64,000 nucleotides of DNA from Achromobacter arsenitoxydans SY8 (GCF_000236785.1 NZ_AGUF01000007.1:48639-112638), one strand, 5' to 3'; positions 41,647 to 51,055 are shown, counted from the stretch's first letter. A program made the numbers and translations. The notes: a model not told the origin generated them from the sequence alone.

Positions 41647-42174
41647 TTACCGGTGATCGTGGGAGTGCACCTGCAGGGCTTCCAGGAACCGCGACACCAT
41701 GTTGTAGGCCGCGACCGTCGCGGTCAGTTCCACCAGCAGCTTTTCCGATCCCATCGCCGTCCTGGCCGCCTGAAACACCGCCTCGGGCACCTGGACGTGA
41801 CGCGTCATGGCGTCCGTATAGGCCAGCACCGCCTTTTCACGCTCGCTGAACAGGGCCGAATTTTCCCAGGCGTCCAGCGCATCCAGCTGCGCCTGCGACA
41901 CGCCCTCTTTCAATGCGATCGGGGCGTGCTGGTCGGCTTCATAGGGCGCGCCGTTGATCGCGGCCACGCGCATGATCACCAGTTCCCGCAGGTCGCCCGG
42001 CAGGGTGCTCAGCTGGCGGATGGATGTCAGGTAATTGAGCCAGCCCCCCGCCACGGCGGGGCTGTGGAGCAGCATCTGGTACAGGTGCAGCACGCTGCCG
42101 CGTTCGGCGACGATGCGGTCGACCAGGGGGCGTGCTTCGGGATGAGTCAGATCAGCGTAGGGCAACCGGGCCAT
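41647..42174 (-). CDS. Carboxymuconolactone decarboxylase-family protein
   Basis: A 175-aa protein of the AhpD-like fold, starting at 42174 (MARLPYADLTHPEA); the frame continues to 42270 without ribosome site or family features. It has the CMD helical core (LRELVIMRVAAINGAPYEADQH), but the Cys-x-x-Cys redox pair of AhpD is absent, so peroxidase activity is unlikely. Function unknown. It is divergent from the bacteriophytochrome gene with about 100 nt between them. Confidence 0.8.
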   Translation of the reverse strand: MARLPYADLTHPEARPLVDRIVAERGSVLHLYQMLLHSPAVAGGWLNYLTSIRQLSTLPGDLRELVIMRVAAINGAPYEADQHAPIALKEGVSQAQLDALDAWENSALFSEREKAVLAYTDAMTRHVQVPEAVFQAARTAMGSEKLLVELTATVAAYNMVSRFLEALQVHSHDHR

Positions 42175-42274
42175 GGGAACTCCAGAAGGGTGGATGGGGC
42201 AGCAAATGCACACATTCTCACAATATATTTGACATAATGACAGGACAGCCGCGCGTCTACGGTACCCCACACGA

Positions 42275-44464
42275 ATGAATGCGCCGACCCAATCCTACCC
42301 CCCATTCACTCTCGCGAACTGCGACAGCGAACCCATCCACATCCCGGGCGCCATTCAGCCGCTCGGAGTGCTGCTTGCGTTCGACGGGGATGGAACATTG
42401 CGCTATGCCAGCGAAAACGCGGCGCAGACGCTGGACGCCTGCCTGACGCTGGACCAGCCCTGCCCGCCCGGTTCGCTACCCGCCGAACTGGCGCAATGCC
42501 TTTCCGCCTGGCTGGGAAACCCCGACCCCATTTTCGATCCCGTCACCTTGGCGCTGGGCTCCGACGCCTACGACGTCGTCGGCCATCGCAATACGGACGG
42601 CCTTACCATCGTGGAACTGGAACTGCGGGCCGAAGGCGCGGGCATCGCCGCTCCCGAAGCCATCTATCGCAGCATCGAACGGGTTCGCCGGCAGCGCGAT
42701 ATCCAGGGCCTGCTGGACAGCATGGTGCGGGAAGTGCAGCGGGCCACCGGCTTCGACCGGGTGATGGCCTACCGCTTCCACCCGGACGACAGCGGCGAGA
42801 TCGTGGCCGAACAGCGCCGTGGCGACCTGGACGACTGGGTGGGCCGCCGCTACCCCGCAGGCGACATTCCCGCGCAGGCCCGCCGGCTCTACACGGTTAA
42901 CACGCTGCGCCAGATCGCCGACGCGGCCTATCAGCCGGTGCGCGTGCTGGGTGCCCCGTCGCCGGAGCCGCGCCCGCTGGACATGAGCTTCTGCGTCTTG
43001 CGCAGCGTGTCGCCCATCCACCTTGAATACATGGCGAACATGGGCGTGCGCGCATCCATGAGCCTGTCGCTGGTGATCGGCGGCAGGCTGTGGGGCATGA
43101 TCGCCTGCCATCACCATACGCCGCGGCCCATCCCCTACCCCGTCCGCCTGGCCTGCGAGGCGCTGGCCCAGGTGGTGTCCGCGGCGCTGACCAACCTGGA
43201 AAGCAGCGAGCGCGCCGAGCAGGCCCGCCAGAGCGCCGCGCTGGTAAGCCAGCTGGCCGAGCGCGCGTCCGCCTTCGAAAACGTGCACCAGGCGCTTTCG
43301 GGCGGCGACCCTACCCCGGCGTCGCTAATTCCCAGCGACGCCGCGCTTTGCCTGTGGGGCAACAGCGTGACCGTGTTCGGCGGAATCGCGCCGCGCGGCG
43401 AGCTGGCCGGCATCCTGTGCGCGCTGGACCAGAGCGGGCAGCGCCTGGTTCACACGACCGACATCGCGCACGACTACCCCGGATTGCAGACAGACCTGGT
43501 GCCCTACGCCGGCCTGCTCGCCTGCAAGTTCGACCCCATGAACAATGGCTGGCTGATCTGGCTGCGCAAGGAGCAGATCGAAACGGTCGTCTGGGGTGGC
43601 AAACCGGAAAAGCAATACGCGGTGGGCAGCCTGGGCCCGCGGCTGACGCCGCGCGGCTCGTTCGAGGCCTGGCGGGAAGTCGTGCGAGGCATCTGCTCGC
43701 CCTGGCTGCCGGCCGAACTCGACGCCGCCGACAATCTGCGCGACGAACTGTCCCACATCGCCACCAGCCGCACCGCCGACGTCGACCGCGCCCGCACCGC
43801 ATTGCTGGCAATGCTGGGCCACGACCTGCGCGATCCGCTGCAATCCATCTCCATGGCGGCCACCCTGCTGTCCCGCACCGATTCCGGCGCGCGCATGGGC
43901 GAGCGCATCCGCTATTCCAGCGGCCGGATGCAGCGCCTGATCTCCCAGGTGCTGGACCTGTCGCGCCTGCAGGGCGGCCTGGGACTGGGCATCGAAAAGC
44001 GCTTGTGCGACCTTTCCGCGCTGCTGGCCAGCCTGATCGAAGAAAAGCGCCAGGCCTATCCGGGGCTGCGCATCGAACCCGAGGTGCCTGCCGGCCTGAC
44101 GCTCATGGCCGACACCGACCGCATCGCGCAGGTGGTCACCAACCTGATGAGCAACGCGCGCCAGCACGGCGCCCCGCGCCAGCCTATCCTGGTGAAGGCC
44201 GAGCAGGCCGGCGACGTCATCGAGCTTACCGTTACCAACCACGGAGAGCCAATAGCCCCGGACCTGCTCGCGCATCTGTTTTCGCCTTTCAAGCCCGAAT
44301 CGGTTGGCCACTCGCGCAACCGGAGCGGGCTGGGGCTGGGTCTGTACATCGCGGAACAGGTCGTGCGCGACCACGGCGGCCGGATCTCGGTCGAATGCCG
44401 CGATGGCCTGGTCATTTTCACGGTGACGCTGCCGCGCGCCATGCATGAAACTCAATCCTCTTGA
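42275..44464 (+). CDS. Bacteriophytochrome sensor histidine kinase
   Basis: A 729-aa red/far-red photoreceptor kinase. A PAS domain starts the protein, with the biliverdin-attaching Cys16 in NCDSEPIHIPG; the GAF domain (about 130-305) holds DRVMAYRF, the chromophore-contact Asp197 in PAGDIP, and ACHHH; the PHY domain (about 315-480) has the tongue motif PRGSF (459-463). His516 in LGHDLRDPL is the predicted phosphorylation site, followed by an ATPase domain with SNARQHG and GLGLGLYIAEQV. The usual DNGPGI-like box is replaced by TNHGEPI. Cofactor comes from the heme oxygenase gene downstream. Confidence 0.95.
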   Translation: MNAPTQSYPPFTLANCDSEPIHIPGAIQPLGVLLAFDGDGTLRYASENAAQTLDACLTLDQPCPPGSLPAELAQCLSAWLGNPDPIFDPVTLALGSDAYDVVGHRNTDGLTIVELELRAEGAGIAAPEAIYRSIERVRRQRDIQGLLDSMVREVQRATGFDRVMAYRFHPDDSGEIVAEQRRGDLDDWVGRRYPAGDIPAQARRLYTVNTLRQIADAAYQPVRVLGAPSPEPRPLDMSFCVLRSVSPIHLEYMANMGVRASMSLSLVIGGRLWGMIACHHHTPRPIPYPVRLACEALAQVVSAALTNLESSERAEQARQSAALVSQLAERASAFENVHQALSGGDPTPASLIPSDAALCLWGNSVTVFGGIAPRGELAGILCALDQSGQRLVHTTDIAHDYPGLQTDLVPYAGLLACKFDPMNNGWLIWLRKEQIETVVWGGKPEKQYAVGSLGPRLTPRGSFEAWREVVRGICSPWLPAELDAADNLRDELSHIATSRTADVDRARTALLAMLGHDLRDPLQSISMAATLLSRTDSGARMGERIRYSSGRMQRLISQVLDLSRLQGGLGLGIEKRLCDLSALLASLIEEKRQAYPGLRIEPEVPAGLTLMADTDRIAQVVTNLMSNARQHGAPRQPILVKAEQAGDVIELTVTNHGEPIAPDLLAHLFSPFKPESVGHSRNRSGLGLGLYIAEQVVRDHGGRISVECRDGLVIFTVTLPRAMHETQSS

Positions 44465-44846
44465 AGCTGGGAGATATAACTTGGACGAAGTGCGCCCGTT
44501 GCGGGTTCTGCTGGTTGACGACAACGAAATGGGATCGGAACTGCTGGCCGAATTCCTGGCGCTTTCCAACCTTGAAACGCGCTGCGCCGCCAATGCCGCT
44601 GAAGCCCTTGAACTGGCGACCGAATTCGCGCCGGATGCCGTACTGCTGGATATCCTGCTGCCCGACATGGACGGCTACCAGTTGGCGAAACGCCTGCTCG
44701 ACCACCCGAACCCTCCCCGCATCTACGCATTGAGCGGACTGGCGCGGCAGGACCGGCGCGACGGCTCCGCCAACCTGTTCACCGGCTGGATCGAAAAGCC
44801 CGCGGATCCCGACGCGCTCGTGGCCATCCTGCGCCAGGCCGCCTGA
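44445..44846 (+). CDS. Single-domain response regulator
   Basis: A 133-aa receiver domain without an output domain. The acidic pocket is LLVDDNE, the phosphoacceptor Asp69 lies in LLDILLPDMDG, and the conserved Lys is in WIEKPAD. It probably takes the phosphate from the bacteriophytochrome kinase. The ATG at 44445 overlaps the kinase stop by 20 nt and has no ribosome site; a TTG at 44481, with GGGAG before it, is an alternative start that would remove 12 residues. Confidence 0.92.
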   Translation: MKLNPLEAGRYNLDEVRPLRVLLVDDNEMGSELLAEFLALSNLETRCAANAAEALELATEFAPDAVLLDILLPDMDGYQLAKRLLDHPNPPRIYALSGLARQDRRDGSANLFTGWIEKPADPDALVAILRQAA

Positions 44847-44857
44847 CCGCCACGCCG

Positions 44858-45520
44858 ATGATGTTTCCCGATTTACCAAACACCCTGGCCGTCAAGGGCG
44901 TGCAGTTCAAGATCCTGGGCCAGGTGTTTCCCGTCCTGCGCCATGATGTCCTGGGGCCGTTGTCCAACGCCTCGCTGGCCGCCGCGATGCTGCGCCAGGC
45001 GCCCGAAGGCGCGCCGGCGGACGCCTTGCAGCAGCGCTGCCAGCGGCTGTCGGACGACGTATCGGCCATGCTGGAGGAAGGCGTGGGCACCGTGCGCGGA
45101 CTGGAGCAGTGGCTGAGCGACGACGGCGCCGTCGCGGCCGCCGCAGATCTGCTGCAGGAATGCCGCAAGCTGGTGTTTTCGCAACTGCTGCTGTCCCGGC
45201 GCACCATCCGCTGGCCCGAGCAAATCGCCCCCGCCGAGTTGCCGCGCTTCAGCTCGCGCTATCTGGCGCTGGCCTGGCTGCTGAGCCTGATTTCCGAACT
45301 GGCGGCGGACGCGGAACTGGAACTGGACGCTTCCGAGCCGGGCGTCTGGCGCGCCCGCCTTCCCCAGTACGCCGCGGATAGCGCCGCACAGCCGCCGGTC
45401 ATTACCCCGCGGGAAGTTGAACTGCTAGCGGCCGCCGCGGGCTGGCGCATGGAACGCCAGGACCGCTGCTGGTCGCTTTACCTGCCCACGCATCTAACCA
45501 CAGGCGAGCTGCTCCCATGA
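44858..45520 (+). CDS. H-box (DHp-like) protein, possible histidine phosphotransferase
   Basis: A 220-aa protein beginning MMFPDLPNTLAVKG. Residues 25-50 read PVLRHDVLGPLSNASLAAAM, like the H-box of a dimeric histidine kinase, with His29 as the candidate phosphosite. The second half is rich in Ala and Leu and lacks the N, G1 and G2 motifs of a kinase ATPase, so it may be a degenerate Bergerat fold, as in ChpT-type phosphotransferases. It sits between the response regulator (11 nt) and the heme oxygenase (4-nt overlap), which argues for a role in the same phosphorelay. No family is recognised with certainty. Confidence 0.6.
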   Translation: MMFPDLPNTLAVKGVQFKILGQVFPVLRHDVLGPLSNASLAAAMLRQAPEGAPADALQQRCQRLSDDVSAMLEEGVGTVRGLEQWLSDDGAVAAAADLLQECRKLVFSQLLLSRRTIRWPEQIAPAELPRFSSRYLALAWLLSLISELAADAELELDASEPGVWRARLPQYAADSAAQPPVITPREVELLAAAAGWRMERQDRCWSLYLPTHLTTGELLP

Positions 45521-46092
45521 TTTCTCCGGTGCACCAGGTGCTGCGCGACGGCACGCGAGAACGTCACGAAACGCTGGACCGCGGGCTGGCGCTGGCCGAA
45601 GGCCACGTCGACCGCGACCGTTACCTGAACTACCTGTGCGCCCTGCTGGGGTGGCTGGAGCCGCTGGAAAGACGGCTCTGGCAACTGGACTGGCCCGCCA
45701 GCCTGCGGGCGCAGGAACGCGGCGGCAAAAGCGCCTGGCTGCGCCAGGACCTGGCCGAAGCCGAAGCCGGCGCCGACGCGCCGCGCTGCCGCGACACGCC
45801 CGCGCTGGACGCGCCCGACGCCTATGCGCTGGGTGTGGCTTATGTGGTCGAGGGTTCGCAGTTGGGGGGACGCTTTCTGGCCAAGCGCCTGGAGGACGTC
45901 GCACCCGCCCTGCCGCTGCGCTACCTGCGCGGCTACGGCGAACAGGTGGGACCGCTATGGAAGGAATTCCTGCTGCATCTGGACAGTGAAGCCGGCGCCC
46001 AGGGCCGCGAACCCCAGGCCCTGCAAGGCGCCTGCGACGCCTTCGACAGTCTGACCGCCTGGCTGCGCAGCCAGCAGGCGCTGCGGACCTGA
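45517..46092 (+). CDS. bphO: Biliverdin-producing heme oxygenase (BphO-like)
   Basis: A 191-aa helical enzyme that opens heme to biliverdin, iron and CO. The proximal heme ligand is His17 in TRERHETLD, and the distal glycine-rich helix is YVVEGSQLGGR. Length is normal for bacterial BphO. It overlaps the preceding gene by 4 nt and closes the four-gene photoreceptor cluster, supplying the bilin chromophore. Confidence 0.9.
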   Translation: MISPVHQVLRDGTRERHETLDRGLALAEGHVDRDRYLNYLCALLGWLEPLERRLWQLDWPASLRAQERGGKSAWLRQDLAEAEAGADAPRCRDTPALDAPDAYALGVAYVVEGSQLGGRFLAKRLEDVAPALPLRYLRGYGEQVGPLWKEFLLHLDSEAGAQGREPQALQGACDAFDSLTAWLRSQQALRT

Positions 46093-46117
46093 CGCCCGCT
46101 TTGCCGCTGGCGGCCGG

Positions 46118-46912
46118 TTAGAGCTTTTCGGTCTCGCCCGAACGGGGCTGCCACTTCATCAGGCGTTTTTCACCCACGCCGACGATCGTGTCCAGAATCA
46201 GCGCGAAGGCCGTCAGCACGATGATGCCCGCGAACACGGTGTTCACATCGAACGTGCCCTCGGCCTGCAGGATCAGGTAGCCCACCCCGCTTGCAGAACC
46301 CAGGTACTCGCCCACGACCGCACCCACGAAGGCCAGGCCTACGGATGTGTGCAGGCTGGAGAATACCCAGCTGGTGGCCGACGGCAGGTAGACGTGGCGC
46401 AGCAGCTGGCGCTTGCGCGCGCCCAGCATGCGGGCGTTGTCCAGCAGCGTCGGACTGACTTCACGCACGCCCTGATAGACGTTGAAGAACACGATGAAGA
46501 ACACCAGCGTCACCGCCAGCGCCACCTTGGACCAGATGCCCAGGCCGAACCACATGCCGAAGATGGGCGCCAGGATGACGCGCGGCATCGAGTTGGCCGC
46601 CTTGATGTAGGGGTCCAGGATCGCGCTGGCGCGCGGCGACAGCCCCAGCCACAGGCCGAAGCCCAGGCCGGCGATGGTGCCGATAAAGAACGCCAGCACG
46701 GTTTCCGTCAGCGTGACGGCAAGATGCCCGTAGATGTCGGCATTGGTGACGAACCAGGCCCAGATGCGGCCCCACACCTTCAGCGGTTCGCCGAAGAAAA
46801 AGGCCACCTTGGGATCGCGCGACGCGAAATGCCAGACGGCCAGGATGACGACAAGCAGCAGCAATTGCCAGAAGCGCAGGCTGGAGGAACCGGGTTTGAT
46901 CAGCTTGGCCAT
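46118..46912 (-). CDS. NitT/TauT-type ABC importer permease
   Basis: A 264-aa inner-membrane protein with six predicted helices and the coupling loop DNARMLGARKRQLLRHVYLP. It belongs to the SsuC/TauC/nitrate permease group. It lies 3 nt after the ATPase gene. Confidence 0.9.
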   Translation of the reverse strand: MAKLIKPGSSSLRFWQLLLLVVILAVWHFASRDPKVAFFFGEPLKVWGRIWAWFVTNADIYGHLAVTLTETVLAFFIGTIAGLGFGLWLGLSPRASAILDPYIKAANSMPRVILAPIFGMWFGLGIWSKVALAVTLVFFIVFFNVYQGVREVSPTLLDNARMLGARKRQLLRHVYLPSATSWVFSSLHTSVGLAFVGAVVGEYLGSASGVGYLILQAEGTFDVNTVFAGIIVLTAFALILDTIVGVGEKRLMKWQPRSGETEKL

Positions 46913-46915
46913 GAA

Positions 46916-47725
46916 TCAGACTCGCTTCTGTTGGGCATAGCCCTTGAGCACTTCTTCGCGCAGCACGCCCCAGATGGCCGCGTGCAGTTCGACGAAGCGC
47001 GGGTCGATACGCACTTCCGCCACGTCGCGCGGACGCGGCAGGTCGATGGTGAACTCTCCGATGGGATGGGTGCCCGGGCCGGCCGACAGCACGATCACGC
47101 GATCGCTCATGGCGATGGCTTCGTCCAGGTCGTGCGTGATGAAGAGGACGGCCTTGCGCTTGGCCATCCACAGGTCCAGGACCTCGTTTTCCATGAGCTG
47201 GCGCGTCTGGATGTCCAGCGCCGAGAAGGGTTCATCCATCAGGATGATGTCGGGGTCGCGGATCAGGGTCTGGGCCAGCATGGCGCGCTTACGCATGCCG
47301 CCGGACATCTGGTGCGGATAGCGCCCCTCGAAGCCCCCCAGCCCGACGCGGCGCATCCATTCACGGCCCCGGTCCAGCGCTTCGGCGCGGGGCACGCCGG
47401 CGAACTCCAGGCCGGCGACCACGTTGTCGAGCGCGTTGCGCCAGGGCAGCAGCGCCTCGCCCTGGAACATGTAGCCCGCGCGTTCGTTGATGCCGGCCAG
47501 GGGCTTGCCGAATACCTTCACCTGGCCCGAGGACGGCGCGAGCAGGCCCGCGCTGACGTTGAGCAGCGTGGACTTGCCGCAACCGGTCGGGCCCACCACC
47601 GACACGAACTCCCCTGGCGCGATGGCCAGGGTCGTGTCGCTGACGGCGGTGTAGCGCTGCGAACGGTCGTCACGCGAGACAAAGGTGCAACTTATGTTTT
47701 CCAGCGACAGCGCAGCCTCAGCCAT
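46916..47725 (-). CDS. NitT/TauT-type ABC importer ATP-binding protein
   Basis: A 269-aa ATPase with Walker A GPTGCGKST, signature MSGGMRKRAMLAQ and Walker B IILMDEPFSALD, as in SsuB/TauB. The start chosen at 47725 overlaps the stop of the binding-protein gene by 8 nt; in-frame starts at 47731 and 47761 are also open. Confidence 0.9.
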   Translation of the reverse strand: MAEAALSLENISCTFVSRDDRSQRYTAVSDTTLAIAPGEFVSVVGPTGCGKSTLLNVSAGLLAPSSGQVKVFGKPLAGINERAGYMFQGEALLPWRNALDNVVAGLEFAGVPRAEALDRGREWMRRVGLGGFEGRYPHQMSGGMRKRAMLAQTLIRDPDIILMDEPFSALDIQTRQLMENEVLDLWMAKRKAVLFITHDLDEAIAMSDRVIVLSAGPGTHPIGEFTIDLPRPRDVAEVRIDPRFVELHAAIWGVLREEVLKGYAQQKRV

Positions 47726-48758
47726 TGGCATACTTCTCGTTGGCGCGGCGGGCAAACTCATTGGTCCAGACCTTGGACGGATCTACCTTGGCGCTGTTGA
47801 AGTCAGCCTGGTAGGCGGCCAGCGCCTTGAGCGCGGTCGCGGCGCCGTCTTCCGGAATCATGCCGTCGGGCGACAGGCCTTCCATGCTCTTGGCGAGCGC
47901 GGCCTTGTACACGGCCGGATCGCCCAGCAGATAGGTCTCGGGCACCACCTTGGCGATCTCTTCCGGGCCGGCCTTCTGGATCCACTTGTCGGCGCGGACT
48001 ATCGCGTTGGTCAACGCCTGCGCGGTGTTCGGATTGGCGTCGATGAACGTCTGCGGCGCGTACAGGCAGCCGGCCGGCATGTTGCCGCCAAAGATGTCCT
48101 TCGTGTCCTTGAGCGTGCGCGTGTCGACGATGATCTGGATTTCGCCGGGCATCTCCAGCATCGAGACCACGGGGTCGGTATTGGAGATGGCGTCGATCTG
48201 GCCGCTGCGCAACGCGGTCACCGCGCCCGCACCCGCGCCCACGCCGATGAAGGAAACGTCGGACGCCTTCAGGCCGTGCTTGGCCAGGAAGAAGCTGACC
48301 ACCATGTTGGTGGACGAGCCGGGCGCGGTCACGCCGATCTTCTTGCCCTTCAGGTCAACCGGGCCCTTGTAGCCGGGCAGGTTCTTCTTGGACACGCCCA
48401 CGCCGATCATCGGCGCGCGGCCCTGCAGCACGAAGGCGCGATAGGCCTGGCCCTTGGAGTGCATGGACAGCGTGTGTTCGAAGGCGCCCGACACGACGTC
48501 GGCGCTGCCGCCAACCACGGCCTGCAAGGCCTTGGAGCCGCCCGCGAAGTCGGCGATGCTGACATCCAGCCCTTCGTCCTTGAAGTAGCCGCGCACTTCC
48601 GCGATGGTCAGCGGGAGGTAGTAGATCAGCGGCTTGCCGCCGACTGCGATCTGGACCTTGGACTTTTCGAGCTTCTGTGCGCGCACGATGGCGGGGGCCA
48701 TGCCCATGACGCCGGCGGCGCCGGCCATCTTGAGCAGTTCACGGCGGGTGACTGACAT
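47718..48758 (-). CDS. NitT/TauT-type ABC importer substrate-binding protein, Tat-type signal
   Basis: A 346-aa exported protein of the SsuA/NMT1-like group. The N-terminus VTRRELLKMAGAAGVMG has a twin-arginine and a mildly hydrophobic stretch ending at IVRAQ, so folded export by Tat is likely. The core shows VDLKGKKIGVTAPGS and SGQIDAISN. The ligand is unknown: alkylsulfonate, thiamine precursor or an organic acid are all seen in the group. First gene of the importer. Confidence 0.88.
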   Translation of the reverse strand: MSVTRRELLKMAGAAGVMGMAPAIVRAQKLEKSKVQIAVGGKPLIYYLPLTIAEVRGYFKDEGLDVSIADFAGGSKALQAVVGGSADVVSGAFEHTLSMHSKGQAYRAFVLQGRAPMIGVGVSKKNLPGYKGPVDLKGKKIGVTAPGSSTNMVVSFFLAKHGLKASDVSFIGVGAGAGAVTALRSGQIDAISNTDPVVSMLEMPGEIQIIVDTRTLKDTKDIFGGNMPAGCLYAPQTFIDANPNTAQALTNAIVRADKWIQKAGPEEIAKVVPETYLLGDPAVYKAALAKSMEGLSPDGMIPEDGAATALKALAAYQADFNSAKVDPSKVWTNEFARRANEKYANG

Positions 48759-48769
48759 TGGTTTGTCTC

Positions 48770-50029
48770 CTAGTTGTAAGGCTTGCCGATAGCGCCGGTC
48801 TTCGCCAGCTCGTCGATAGCCGAGGAATCATACCCCAGCGATTTCAGGACTTCCTCGGTATGTTCCCCTAATTTCGGGCCCACCCAGCGCGTCTGGCCTG
48901 GGGTCTCCGACAGTTTGGGAACGACAGCGGGCAGCTTGACCGGACTGCCGTCCGCCAGCCGATGCTGCTCGATCATGCGGCGCGCCAGGAACTGCGGATC
49001 GCTGAACATGTCGGCCACGCTGTAGATCTTGCCCACGGGCACGTCGGCGCGCTTGAGCGCGTCCAGTGCGGCCTCAATGCCGCGCCCGTCGCACCATTGC
49101 TGGATGGCGCCGTCGATCTCGGCCACCCGCCGGGCGCGGCCGTCGTTGCGCACCAGGTCCGGGTCTTCGGCCAGGTCGTCGCGGCCGATGGCCCGCATCA
49201 GGCGGTGGAAGATCGCGTCGCCATTGCCTGCGATGACGATGTTCTGCCCGTCGTTCGTAGTGTAGGTATTGGACGGCACGATGCCGGGCAGCGCGCCGCC
49301 GGTGCGTTCGCGCACCACGCCGGCCACATCATATTCCGGGACCAGGCTTTCCATCATGTTGAACACGGCTTCGTAGAGCGCCACGTCTACCATCTGGCCC
49401 TGCCCCGCCCGGCACGCTTCACCGGACTCGCCGTTCCAGCGGCCGCCCGTGGCGTCGCGGTGGCGCAGCGCCATCATCGCGCCGATCACGCCGTGCAGCG
49501 CCGCAATGGAATCGCCGATCGAAATGCCTACCCGCAACGGCGGCCGGTCGGGATGGCCCGACACATAGCGCAGGCCGCCCATGGACTCGCCGATGGCGCC
49601 AAAGCCCGGCTGGTCCTTCATGGGGCCGGTCTGACCATAGCCGGACAGGCGCACCATGATGAGCGCGGGATTGATGGCGCGCAGCTGCTCGTAGCCCAAG
49701 CCCCATTTCTCAAGGACCCCGGGGCGGTAGTTTTCCACCACGACGTCGGCGTCCAGCGCCAGCTTGCGGGCGATCTCCTGCGCCCGCGGATCCTTCAGAT
49801 TCAGTGCGATGGATTGCTTGTTGCGCGCCTGCACCGTCCACCACAGGGAGTTGCCCTCGTGCAGGTGGCGCCAACTGCGGATGGGGTCGCCGCCGCCCGT
49901 GCCGTCAGGCCCGTGCGGCGTTTCCACCTTGATGACGTCGGCGCCGAATTCGCCGAAGATGCGCGCGGCGAACGGGCCGGCGATAAGCGTGCCGAGTTCC
50001 AGGACCTTCAGTCCGGTCAGCGCTGACAT
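48770..50029 (-). CDS. CaiB/BaiF-type CoA transferase
   Basis: A 419-aa class III CoA transferase that moves CoA between carboxylic acids. It begins ALTGLKVLELGTLIAGPFA, with the nucleotide-contact stretch NKQSIALNLKDPRAQEI and the catalytic-region segment ENYRPGVLEKWGLGY. It ends 11 nt upstream of the binding-protein gene, so importer and transferase are probably one operon for uptake and activation of a carboxylate; the compound is not known. Confidence 0.9.
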   Translation of the reverse strand: MSALTGLKVLELGTLIAGPFAARIFGEFGADVIKVETPHGPDGTGGGDPIRSWRHLHEGNSLWWTVQARNKQSIALNLKDPRAQEIARKLALDADVVVENYRPGVLEKWGLGYEQLRAINPALIMVRLSGYGQTGPMKDQPGFGAIGESMGGLRYVSGHPDRPPLRVGISIGDSIAALHGVIGAMMALRHRDATGGRWNGESGEACRAGQGQMVDVALYEAVFNMMESLVPEYDVAGVVRERTGGALPGIVPSNTYTTNDGQNIVIAGNGDAIFHRLMRAIGRDDLAEDPDLVRNDGRARRVAEIDGAIQQWCDGRGIEAALDALKRADVPVGKIYSVADMFSDPQFLARRMIEQHRLADGSPVKLPAVVPKLSETPGQTRWVGPKLGEHTEEVLKSLGYDSSAIDELAKTGAIGKPYN

Positions 50030-50097
50030 GGCTTGTCTTCCTCACATTTTTTGCCTTGCCGATACGTTGCCGGCAGGACGTTATGGGGCCGCGAGCG

Positions 50098-50706
50098 TCA
50101 GGTGGTCTTGCGCTCCATCAGGGCCCAGGCGATGGTGCCCGCGTCTACGTATTCCAGTTCGCTGCCGGCCGGCACGCCGCGCGCCAGGCGCGTGACCCGC
50201 AGACCGCGCTCGCCCAGCGCCTCGCCCAGGAAGTGGGCGGTGGTTTCGCCTTCCGCGGTGAAATTGGTGGCCAGGATGACCTCCTGCACCACGCCATCGG
50301 TCGCGCGCTTGATCACGCGGTCGAAGTCCAGCTCGCGCGGGCCGATGCCTTCCAGCGGCGCCACGCGGCCCATCAGCACGTAGTACAGGCCACGGTAACC
50401 GTGGCTGGACTCGATCATGTTCTGGTCGGCCGGCGTTTCCACAATGCACAGCAGCGAGGGATCCCGCTTGGGATTGGAACAGGTGGCGCAGACTTCGTCT
50501 TCGGAGAAGCTGTTGCAGCGCGCGCAATGCTTCAGTTCCCGCACGGCGCTCTCGAGCGCCCGCCCGAGCATGTCCGCGCCTTGCGGATCATGCTGCAGCA
50601 GGTGGTAGGCCATGCGCCGGGCCGAGCGCACGCCCACGCCGGGCAGCCGCCGCAGGGCCTCGATCAGCGAGACCAGCGGCTCGGGTTCGGGCAGTAAGGG
50701 ATCCAT
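50098..50706 (-). CDS. recR: Recombination protein RecR
   Basis: A 202-aa protein of the RecFOR gap-repair pathway. The helix-hairpin-helix [17 protein letters not shown], the four-cysteine zinc motif ([16 protein letters not shown]) and the Toprim domain ([12 protein letters not shown]) are present. The start used is ATG at 50706; a TTG at 50721 is also in frame. It lies 22 nt after ebfC, in the common dnaX-ebfC-recR order. Confidence 0.96.
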   Translation of the reverse strand: MDPLLPEPEPLVSLIEALRRLPGVGVRSARRMAYHLLQHDPQGADMLGRALESAVRELKHCARCNSFSEDEVCATCSNPKRDPSLLCIVETPADQNMIESSHGYRGLYYVLMGRVAPLEGIGPRELDFDRVIKRATDGVVQEVILATNFTAEGETTAHFLGEALGERGLRVTRLARGVPAGSELEYVDAGTIAWALMERKTT

Positions 50707-50728
50707 CGCAGGCTGCTGCAAATAAAGA

Positions 50729-51055
50729 TCAGAACGGCAGCTTCATGCCCGGGGGCAGCGGCATGCCGGCGGTCACGGACGCCATCTTTTCCTGGGAGGT
50801 GGCTTCGGCCTTGCGCAGCGCGTCGTTGAACGCCGCGGCCACCAGGTCTTCGAGCATGTCCTTGTCGTCGCCCAGCAGCGACGGGTCGATCACAACGCGC
50901 TTGACGTCGTGGCGGCAGGACATGGTGACCTTGACCAGGCCGCCGCCGGAGGCGCCTTCGACCTGGATTTCGGCCAGCGCGTCTTGCGCCTTCTTCATGT
51001 TTTCCTGCATCTGCTGCGCCTGGCGCATCAGGCCGGCCAGTTGTCCTTTCATCAT
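50729..51055 (-). CDS. ebfC: YbaB/EbfC nucleoid-associated protein
   Basis: A 108-aa DNA-binding protein beginning [16 protein letters not shown], with the coiled-coil arm [18 protein letters not shown] and the conserved [11 protein letters not shown] end. AAGGA lies about 9 nt before the first ATG. The open frame goes on to 51412 but overlaps dnaX and is not coding. Confidence 0.93.
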   Translation of the reverse strand: MMKGQLAGLMRQAQQMQENMKKAQDALAEIQVEGASGGGLVKVTMSCRHDVKRVVIDPSLLGDDKDMLEDLVAAAFNDALRKAEATSQEKMASVTAGMPLPPGMKLPF

